Assembly: GCA_017084465.1 (NCBI GenBank)
Contig: CP070896.1
Location: forward strand, 1,240,001-1,304,000
Reading direction: 5' to 3'
Source of the DNA: Lacrimispora xylanisolvens
GTDB taxonomy: Bacteria; Bacillota; Clostridia; Lachnospirales; Lachnospiraceae
Length of the DNA stretch: 64,000 bases
How positions within the stretch are numbered: position 1 is the stretch's first letter; every line of letters starts with the position of its first letter. This document shows positions 57,887 to 64,000 of this stretch, piece after piece. Below the pieces are notes generated by a model that saw nothing but the letters and a program-made list of their open reading frames with translations, had not been told where the DNA came from and ran no database searches. A program made the position numbers and the translations under genes.

Positions 57887-58043
57887 CATTTTTTTTGTTA
57901 TCTGCCTTAATATAGCCTGCCTGCCTCATTATCAATTCCAGGATCTTTTCAGCAGTCTCCTTTTCCTCTTCTGGCAGGGTCTCAAACAAAACCATTTCTC
58001 CAGTAAATTCTATGTAATTTACAATCTTAATTGTTTTACTCAT
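57867..58043 (-). CDS. Small protein divergent from the recombinase (58 aa)
   Basis: ATG 58043 after AGGAAGGGGTATAAAATT. 58 residues, beta-strand start (SKTIKIVNYIEFTGEMVLFE) then a helix (PEEEKETAEKILELIMRQAGYIK). No family recognised. Size, charge and divergent position next to a large serine recombinase make it a candidate recombination directionality factor, which is inference. Its 3' end overlaps the terminator of the DUF3298 gene. Confidence 0.6.
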   Translation of the reverse strand: MSKTIKIVNYIEFTGEMVLFETLPEEEKETAEKILELIMRQAGYIKADNKKNAGHLLS

Positions 58044-58136
58044 AATTTTATACCCCTTCCTGTAAAATGTATGTGACACAGATTGTACCTGTTTCCAGGT
58101 ATCTTCTCTTTTAATTATCGGAAAGAAGGGAACTCA

Positions 58137-59597
58137 TTGATTAAAAATGAGACAAAACCGATTGGGGCGGCTTATGTACGGGTAAGTACAAACGATCAGA
58201 CCGAGCTCTCTCCAGCTGCACAGCTTCGGGAGATTAAAAATTCGGCCATTGCCGACGGTGTGCTGATTCCGGACGAATACATTTTTATAGAAGAAAAGGG
58301 AGTAAGCGGGCGCAGAGCTGATAACCGGAAAGAATTTCAGCGAATGATCTCCATTGCTAAATCCCATCCTTCCCCTTTTCAGTATCTGTATTTATGGAAA
58401 TTCTCCCGCTTTGCTCGTAATCAGGAAGAAAGCATGTTTTATAAAAGTGTACTTCGGAAAAAATGCGGCGTATCAATAAAAAGTGTTTCTGAACCGATTA
58501 TGGAAGGCATGTTTGGGCGGCTGATAGAAAGCATTATTGAATGGTTTGATGAATATTATTCCATCAACTTATCTGGTGAGGTTACACGGGGAATGACGGA
58601 AAAAGCTCTGAGAAATGGGTATCAGGCCGCTCCCTGCCTGGGATACCGTGCTGTAGGGGAGGGAAAGCCTTTTGTTATAGAAGAAAAGGAATATGAGGCC
58701 GTAGTATTGATACATCAGTCCTTTTTTAACGGAATGGATCTCACATCAATTGCAAGGGATGCCAATAACCAGGGATATTGTACCAAACGGGGCAATCCGT
58801 TTGACAGAAGATCGGTAGAGCGGATATTAAAAAACCAATTTTACGAAGGTACAGTTACGTGGAATAACATTTCTTTTCAGGGCTCCCACGAGACCAGAAA
58901 AGAGGTCACCTCTGTCTTTCAAGCTAATCAGCAGCGGCTCAAACAGGAATACAGGCCTCGGAACAGAAGGGAAGCTTCCTCATGCAGACATTGGGCCAGC
59001 GGACTTTTAATCTGCGGTTACTGCGGTGCCAGCCTGGGATATAACTCAGGAGGAAAAACGAGTCATCAGTCCGGCTACTTTCAATGCTGGCGCTATACCA
59101 AAGGGCTTCATAAGGAATCCTGCTGTATTTCTGATAAAAAAGCGGAGTCTCTCATTATTGAATCCTTACAGCAGGTTACCGCAAATGCGGAGAAACACAA
59201 AAATTATATCAAACAACCAGATTCAGAACGATCTTTAGAAAAGCAGCGGTTAGAATCCGCATTGGAAAAGCTTGGTACAAAGAAAAATAAAATAAAATCA
59301 GCATATGAAAATGGAATTGACACTCTGGAAGAATACCGTGTCGGAAAAGAACGCATTATGAAGATTGAATCAGAACTGGAAAGCAGGATAAAATCCATAG
59401 AAGCCTGGGAACGTCATGAACACGCCCAAATTAAGGATTCGGGGAACTATAAAATCAAAGGTGTCTGCGATATATTAACAGATCAATCACTTAGCAGCGA
59501 AGTGAAAGGAAAAGCGCTGCGCAGTGTGGTGAAAAAAATTGTATATGATAAAAAGTCAGGGGAAATGAAGTTTATTTATTATATGCATTTACAATAG
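58137..59597 (+). CDS. Large serine recombinase of the cotJC element
   Basis: 486 residues from TTG 58137, chosen because GAAGGGA lies six bases upstream (an ATG frame from 58083 adds 18 unlikely residues). Resolvase domain with nucleophile Ser in AAYVRVSTNDQ and YLYLWKFSRFARNQEE (catalytic Arg), a recombinase domain (TEKALRNGYQAAPCLGYRAV, TKRGNPFDRRSVERILKN), a zinc ribbon (LLICGYCGASLGYNSGGKT... FQCWRY... CC) and a coiled coil. Belongs to the TnpX/SpoIVCA-like class. The stop is one base from the right core site. Intact. Confidence 0.93.
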   Translation: MIKNETKPIGAAYVRVSTNDQTELSPAAQLREIKNSAIADGVLIPDEYIFIEEKGVSGRRADNRKEFQRMISIAKSHPSPFQYLYLWKFSRFARNQEESMFYKSVLRKKCGVSIKSVSEPIMEGMFGRLIESIIEWFDEYYSINLSGEVTRGMTEKALRNGYQAAPCLGYRAVGEGKPFVIEEKEYEAVVLIHQSFFNGMDLTSIARDANNQGYCTKRGNPFDRRSVERILKNQFYEGTVTWNNISFQGSHETRKEVTSVFQANQQRLKQEYRPRNRREASSCRHWASGLLICGYCGASLGYNSGGKTSHQSGYFQCWRYTKGLHKESCCISDKKAESLIIESLQQVTANAEKHKNYIKQPDSERSLEKQRLESALEKLGTKKNKIKSAYENGIDTLEEYRVGKERIMKIESELESRIKSIEAWERHEHAQIKDSGNYKIKGVCDILTDQSLSSEVKGKALRSVVKKIVYDKKSGEMKFIYYMHLQ

Positions 59598-59606
59598 GGT
59601 CCGCCA
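59598..59606. repeat. Recombination core, right copy (att site)
   Basis: GGTCCGCCA, same orientation as 56801-56809. Begins one base past the recombinase stop. Confidence 0.9.
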
Positions 59607-59692
59607 TACTGACTCATAATGAAGGTGGCGATTTTAGGATTGGGCGTTTTAATATTTACAGGATACTGCAACCTCTTTTCATATCTCCACAT
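59598..59692 (-). pseudogene. cotJC: cotJC 5' part (first 32 codons)
   Basis: Starts at ATG 59692, sharing bases with the cotJB stop (TAATG). Reads MWRYEKRLQYPVNIKTPNPK, then IATFIMSQYGGP, the canonical CotJC N-terminus. At the core it runs into the element and stops at 59579 after YCKCI, so in the unexcised state a 37-residue stub is made. Joined with 56284-56802 it encodes a full-length 203-residue CotJC. Confidence 0.95.
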
Positions 59693-59967
59693 TAGCCGCA
59701 CACTCCTTCCCATGGCCATGGATCATTTACCCAGGTCCAGTAATTTTCGTCCATAACTCCATCTGCCATCAGTGGACCACAATATTGCTCATAGGTTTGC
59801 ATAGCCTGATTACGCATATTTACTACACAATGATAATAATTCAATGCATCTTGGTCACATGGGTGGGTATCAAGATACAGGACTACATCGTCCATTGCGA
59901 AACTGGCTTTAAATATCTGCATTAATAGCATATCGCAATCAACAACATTATTACAATTATTTCCCAT
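59692..59967 (-). CDS. cotJB: Spore coat protein CotJB
   Basis: 91 residues from ATG 59967, which overlaps the cotJA stop as TAATG. Recognisable CotJB blocks: LLMQIFKASFAMDDVVLYLDTHPCDQDALNYYH, TYEQYCGPL and the end WTWVNDPWPWEGVCG. Acts with CotJA and CotJC in spore coat assembly; in Bacillus cotJ genes are expressed in the mother cell under SigE. Both junctions in this operon use TAATG coupling. Confidence 0.95.
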   Translation of the reverse strand: MGNNCNNVVDCDMLLMQIFKASFAMDDVVLYLDTHPCDQDALNYYHCVVNMRNQAMQTYEQYCGPLMADGVMDENYWTWVNDPWPWEGVCG

Positions 59968-61061
59968 TACTTGCACCCCCCCATCAAAAATGGTTTAAAT
60001 AAATCTGGGAAAATCGTTCCCATTTCAATTGCAGTATCTACAGAATAAAGTTCCTGCCATCTCTGCCACGGAACATAGGCCATACCTACTGGATACCGGT
60101 CAATACATTCAGCACCGGAACATTCAGCTGGCTTGGCACCAGTACACATACCGGGAGCTACTCCCATTGGTGGCATATTGGGTCTCATGCGGCATGGAGG
60201 CATATCCGGGTACATCACTGGGCATGGGGGCATTTCCGGACATTTTGTCACTGCTGGAGAGACTCCCTGTGACGGACATTTTGCTGGTTTTGGAGGCATC
60301 TCCGGACATCTCATGCGGCATGGTGGCATCTCAGGACATTTTGTTACTGCTGGTGATACTCCCTGTGACGGACATTTTGCTGGTTTTGGAGGCATTTCCG
60401 GACATCTCATGCGGCATGGTGGCATCTCAGGACATTTTGTTACTGCTGGTGAGACTCCCTGAGGTGGGCATTTTACCGGCATTGGGCATGGGGGCATTTC
60501 CGGACATTTCATCACTGCTGGCGATACTCCCTGTGACGGACATTTCATTGGCATTGGGCATGGGGGCATTTCCGGACATTTCGTAACTGCTGGTGAGACT
60601 CCCTGTGATGGGCATTTTACCGGCATTGGGCATGGGGGCATTTCCGGACATTTCATCACTGCTGGCGATACTCCCTGTGATGGGCATTTCATTGGCATTG
60701 GGCATGGAGGCATTTCCGGACATTTCATCACTGCTGGCGATACTCCCTGTGATGGGCATTTTACCGGCATTGGGCATGGGGGCATTTCCGGACATTTCAT
60801 CATTGCCGGGGATACTCCCTGTGACGGACAATTCATTGGCTTGGGGGGCATCTCCGGACAATTCATGGATCCAAAGTAAGAGGGACATCTGGATAAATCC
60901 TGTTGTCTCATTGGAATGGGTGCTGACGGGTTTTTCGAACTCTTTGCCGGACCAGATCCCAGAGGCATATCTGGACGAATCACTGTACCCGGACATACGG
61001 ACATATCAAGTTCCATAGGCGAAGACCAGTCGGAACACCGTTGTTTTGTATAACCATCCAT
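59967..61061 (-). CDS. cotJA: Spore coat protein CotJA with a long Cys/Pro/Met repeat insertion
   Basis: 364 residues from ATG 61061 (AAAGGAG 11 bases upstream; an ATG at 61082 has no ribosome site). The last ~40 residues are the whole normal CotJA core (GMAYVPWQRWQELYSVDTAI, GTIFPDL). Before it lie eight repeats of 24-32 residues built on CPSQGVSPAV-K-CPEMPPCPMP. Ordinary CotJA is ~80-100 residues, so this protein is about four times the family length. The repeats may be cross-linking or metal-binding. First gene of cotJABC. Confidence 0.92.
   Translation of the reverse strand: MDGYTKQRCSDWSSPMELDMSVCPGTVIRPDMPLGSGPAKSSKNPSAPIPMRQQDLSRCPSYFGSMNCPEMPPKPMNCPSQGVSPAMMKCPEMPPCPMPVKCPSQGVSPAVMKCPEMPPCPMPMKCPSQGVSPAVMKCPEMPPCPMPVKCPSQGVSPAVTKCPEMPPCPMPMKCPSQGVSPAVMKCPEMPPCPMPVKCPPQGVSPAVTKCPEMPPCRMRCPEMPPKPAKCPSQGVSPAVTKCPEMPPCRMRCPEMPPKPAKCPSQGVSPAVTKCPEMPPCPVMYPDMPPCRMRPNMPPMGVAPGMCTGAKPAECSGAECIDRYPVGMAYVPWQRWQELYSVDTAIEMGTIFPDLFKPFLMGGCK
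60219..60830 (-). repeat. 72-bp (and 96-bp) tandem repeats inside cotJA
   Basis: Five near-identical 72-bp units followed by two 96-bp units (with an added CRMRCPEMPPKPAK segment) and one partial unit. All encode Cys at fixed spacing. High nucleotide identity suggests recent expansion and likely length variation between strains. Confidence 0.92.
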
Positions 61062-61101
61062 AGGATGTTTGACTCCTTTCATACTTGAAAAGTTTCTAAT
61101 A

Positions 61102-62436
61102 TCAATCTATGAATGGAATACTCTGTTGTGCAGGATTAGAAGATATTTTTCCGTTTATTTCAAAAGAAGATCCATGACATGGACATTCCCATCTCTTATC
61201 GTGACGGTTCCAGACCAGACGGCAGCCCATATGAGGACAGTTGACCGCGCCTTTTAATACGCCGCCGGAAAGTCCCTTTACGGATTTAAGACCATGGGAA
61301 ACCAGGGTGCCTGCACCCGCTTTTATATGATGCCTCCTGGGTGTAAATACCTCATCAAATGGTGTTTTCTTACCGAGGATCTGCATGCTTAACATCTTAG
61401 CTGCTACCATGGACGTACTCATACCCCATTTGCCGAATCCTGTTGCCACATACCAGTCGGGTTTGAAGACCGAATAAGTGCCGATATAGGGAATTCCGTC
61501 CAGAGTCATACAATCCTGTGCGGACCATTTACCAATCTCCTGTGCACCTGGAAACAGATGCTTTGCTGTCTGCTTCATAACCACATACGGATTCTCTTTG
61601 GGAATGCTTCCCGTTCTGTGGCTTCCATATCCCATAAGCAGCTTGTCTCCTGCATTTCGGAAAGAATAGGCTTTGGAATCCACTCCCAGATACATTCCGT
61701 CGATAGACGGAACGCCATCAAACTCTGTGACATAACTTTTTTCCTGATACATTTTTGCAAAATAGAATCCGGGAATATTGATAAATGGATAATGGGTTGC
61801 AAATACTACTTTCTCCGCCTTAATCACTCCCCGGTCCGTGATAACATCGTGCCCTTCTACTTTTAACACTCTGGTCCTTTCATAAATTGTCAGGCCGGAG
61901 GAGATGTCTCTTAAAAATTCCAGAGGGTGAAACTGTGCCTGACCGGAAAACCGGACTGCTCCAAAAATAGGAAAAGGAAGTTTGACCTCCCGCTCAAAAG
62001 AGGCGGGAAGACCAAGTCTTTTGGCACATTCTGCTTCCTTTAAAAGCTTTTCCGATTCCTGTACAGAATAAAGATAAGCATCTTTTTCTTCATAATGACA
62101 CCGGATCCCATATCGGCTGATCAGCTTTCCATATTCCTCTACTGCCAGCTGATTGGCTCTTCCGTATAGTCTGGCTGTATCCTCTCCTACGTTTTTTACC
62201 AGTTTATGATAGATTAAATTATGCTGGGACGTAATTTTTGCAGTGGTATAACCAGACTGACCGCTTCCGATCCGGTCTGCTTCCAATACCACCACATGAA
62301 CACCATGCCGCTGTAAATAAAAGGCAGTCAGTATTCCTGCCATTCCTGCCCCAATCACCACCACCTCTGTCCGTCTGTTTCCAGGAAGAGGGTTTCTCCC
62401 CGGTATCCGGACTGTTTCTGTCCATATTGAATTCAT
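61102..62436 (-). CDS. FAD-dependent oxidoreductase with C-terminal Rieske domain
   Basis: 444 residues. DAO-type FAD site VVVIGAGMAGILTAFYL, ADRIGSGQSGYTTAKITSQH, ATGFGKWGMSTSMVAAK. The last ~70 residues are a Rieske [2Fe-2S] domain with CPHMGCRLVWN and WECPCHGSSF (two Cys, two His). The YjgC/YhfW-like class; electron acceptor and substrate unknown. Upstream of cotJA in the same direction, 40 bases apart, so perhaps co-transcribed. Confidence 0.9.
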   Translation of the reverse strand: MNSIWTETVRIPGRNPLPGNRRTEVVVIGAGMAGILTAFYLQRHGVHVVVLEADRIGSGQSGYTTAKITSQHNLIYHKLVKNVGEDTARLYGRANQLAVEEYGKLISRYGIRCHYEEKDAYLYSVQESEKLLKEAECAKRLGLPASFEREVKLPFPIFGAVRFSGQAQFHPLEFLRDISSGLTIYERTRVLKVEGHDVITDRGVIKAEKVVFATHYPFINIPGFYFAKMYQEKSYVTEFDGVPSIDGMYLGVDSKAYSFRNAGDKLLMGYGSHRTGSIPKENPYVVMKQTAKHLFPGAQEIGKWSAQDCMTLDGIPYIGTYSVFKPDWYVATGFGKWGMSTSMVAAKMLSMQILGKKTPFDEVFTPRRHHIKAGAGTLVSHGLKSVKGLSGGVLKGAVNCPHMGCRLVWNRHDKRWECPCHGSSFEINGKISSNPAQQSIPFID

Positions 62437-62609
62437 TAATTTTCACCTCTGTTGTTTGTCTTTCCAACGCTGTATTAATATGCATATTTCCTATTATTCT
62501 CACATTTGACAGAAGTAATGCCTTTTTTCCCGTTTCCAATTATTTCTTGCTTTCCTCTCTTTTCTATACTAAAATAAGAACAGACAACCAAGAACAGGAG
62601 GCAATCCCA

Positions 62610-63960
62610 ATGCACTGGTTTCAAAAAAAAGAGAATATTATTTCTGACGATAAACAGACACCAGGAACCGAACAGGGCAGTGATTCTTCGGTTAAACTGG
62701 AACGTGATGCCTGCTTACATCATCTTACCCACGCACTCAGTTCCAATGAACGGGGCGTTGTTTTAAAACTATACATAGAGAATTTTAAGCAGCTCAATCA
62801 ATTATTGGGTTACGAATATTGTGAAAATCTGCTGAGTCAGATTCTTGCCTATTTAAAGGAATCATGCGGAAATAATGTCTATCATTATATCGGCGTGGAA
62901 TATATGATCTTTTTGGATCATTATACCCAGGGACAGGCTATGAATCTTGCAGACGAAATCGCCCAGAGATTTGACCATGCCTGGAAGATTGGCAGCACAG
63001 ACTGCATCTGTTCTGTACAGATGGGACTTTGTGCCTATCCCGGCCATGCAGAAACCACGGAGCAGATGTTAAAATGCCTGGATCTGGCAGTGACCAGAGC
63101 TGGTGAGGGCGGCCCCAATCAGGCAGTTATGTTTGACAGTACTCTGCAAAACCAGCTTAGGCGGCGGCAGACCATCGCTCTTTATTTAAAGACGGCTCTG
63201 GAAAAGATGAAGTGGAGATTCTTTACCGTCCTTCCTTTAGCGTTGTAACAGGAACATTTTTAAGAGCAGAATTATCCATGCGGATATTTATAAAAGGTCT
63301 GGGATTAATCGGAGCTGGAGAATTCATGACTGTGGCAGAGGATTCCGGGCAGATCCGTGCATTGCTTTATTATGCTCTGGAAAAGGTCTGCCAGTGTATC
63401 AGACAGGCACTCGATGATGGCTGTGAATTTGAATCCATAGCACTTCCTGTCTCTCCTGTGCTATTTTTGCAGGAGGACTTTATTGATGAAGTTGCACGGG
63501 TTATGGAGGCATATGAGGTGCCACAGGGTAAGCTTGCGCTGGAACTGAGAGAAAGTGCACTGACCATGGGATATTTAAACTTTAATATTATTCTTCAGAA
63601 GCTTTCAGATATGGGAGTGGAACTGATACTCAATGAATTCGGCTCTGGTTATTCCAGTGTTTCGGCCAGCCTGGATCTTCCCGTTCACACTGTAAAGTTA
63701 GAACGGCTCTTTATCTGGCAGCTTGAGACCAATGAAAATCCAGATATATTATACAGGGATTAATTCGCATGGCAAAGGATCTTCACCTGTCCATAATCGC
63801 AGAAGGCGTGGAAACGGAAAATCAGGTGACTGTTTTAACAGAGGCAGGCTGCAGCTATCAGCAGGGATTTTATTATTCCACTCCCTTAAAGCAGGAGAAT
63901 CTGTTGAGGATTTTAGGAAAGAACCGGGATGAATCAGCTCCTTATCTGTCTGAGGATTAA
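62610..63960 (+). CDS. Degenerate GGDEF-EAL protein (two frame breaks)
   Basis: About 450 codons from ATG 62610 (AGGAGGCAATCCCA). The GGDEF position reads HYIGVEYMIFLDH, so the cyclase motif is lost. The EAL position reads RAELSMRI and the DD motif NEFGSGYSSV, so the phosphodiesterase metals are also lost, though IIAEGVETENQ and QGFYYSTPL are kept. Breaks near 63205 (A4 for five) and 63755 (G3 for four). Likely a cyclic-di-GMP receptor or protein-interaction module, not an enzyme. No membrane segment. Confidence 0.8.
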
Positions 63961-63973
63961 AAATATGGGATGA

Positions 63974-64000
63974 AAAAAGCGCTTTCGGCTAAAAACCGAA
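63974..64000 (+). terminator. Start of a hairpin at the window edge
   Basis: AAAAAAGCGCTTTCGG followed by CTAAAAACCGAA, the first half of what is probably the terminator of the GGDEF-EAL gene, cut by the window end. Confidence 0.5.

Larger units (their letters stand above)
56801..59606 (+). mobile_element. Skin-like serine-recombinase element interrupting cotJC (~2.8 kb)
   Basis: Spans from one GGTCCGCCA core to the other (2797 bp between equivalent bases). Contents: a 53-aa gene, a DUF3298 gene, a 58-aa gene and a large serine recombinase whose stop codon ends one base before the right core. Both CotJC halves are intact up to the core, and joining them preserves the frame. This is the arrangement of sporulation-excised elements such as the sigK skin element. 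Excision during sporulation is inferred. Confidence 0.9.

Noticed and set aside
58066-58073. CATACATT on the minus strand as a mother-cell sigma (SigE/SigK) -10 for the 58-aa gene
   Set aside because: The sequence fits the -10, but the implied transcript start would cut into the ribosome site and no good -35 is present.
60219-60830. cotJA repeats as a CRISPR or minisatellite without function
   Set aside because: The units keep the reading frame and end in a conserved CotJA domain within a cotJABC operon.

Overview
The window looks like chromosome of an endospore-forming, anaerobic Clostridia, most likely a Lachnospiraceae (Clostridium/Lacrimispora-like). The support is a cotJABC spore-coat locus, a Csp-like subtilase, an anaerobic class III ribonucleotide reductase, several small Cys/Asn-rich proteins, strong AGGAGG-type ribosome binding sites and moderately low GC.

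Layout. (1) About 1-6.26 kb: a minus-strand operon resembling an ABC-three-component (ABC-3C) defence system (effector C-terminal part, middle component, SMC-like ATPase). The ATPase is split by a complete IS66 element with an 8-bp target duplication, and the effector is cut off by a RIT element (three tyrosine recombinases in tandem, ~90-bp terminal inverted repeats, 6.27-9.75 kb). (2) 9.7-10.7 kb: relics of an integrative conjugative element. (3) 10.9-22.7 kb: a minus-strand operon with two VgrG/Pvc8-like spike proteins, unknown small partners, a PAAR-like (DUF4280) Rhs polymorphic toxin with a PD-(D/E)XK-like C-terminus, and two duplicated putative immunity genes. (4) 23-38 kb: mostly housekeeping (rRNA methyltransferase, prolyl-tRNA editing protein, diguanylate cyclase, aminopeptidase P, lipoamide dehydrogenase, tRNA-Pro and tRNA-Val, Csp-like pseudoprotease, P-type ATPase). 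(5) 38-50 kb: cold-shock protein, small Cys-rich proteins, a sugar operon (ROK kinase, mannose-6-P isomerase, GntR regulator, gluconate-5-dehydrogenase-like SDR), and an FtsA-like protein with a NrdD-like protein. (6) 49.9-52.6 kb: three copies of a probable small-RNA module, each with four 6-bp boxes at exactly 11-bp spacing, a -10 box and a conserved hairpin followed by a CCUCC-like stretch. (7) 53.9-55.6 kb: an IS30-family element. (8) 56.2-61.1 kb: cotJA-cotJB-cotJC, with cotJC interrupted. (9) 61.1-64 kb: a Rieske/FAD oxidoreductase and a degenerate GGDEF-EAL protein.

The main discovery is in cotJC. Its first 32 codons lie directly after cotJB at 59.6-59.7 kb, and the remaining 171 codons lie at 56.28-56.80 kb. 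Between them is a 2.8-kb element encoding a large serine recombinase and three small genes. A 9-bp direct repeat (GGTCCGCCA) marks both junctions, and recombination between the copies would restore an uninterrupted, in-frame 203-residue CotJC. This has the architecture of a skin-like developmental intervening element, in a target gene I do not know to have been described.

A caution: about 20 reading-frame breaks, almost all explained by one base gained or lost in a short homopolymer, affect many unrelated genes including normally essential ones. The simplest reading is uncorrected sequencing indels, so a frameshift alone should not be taken as gene inactivation here.
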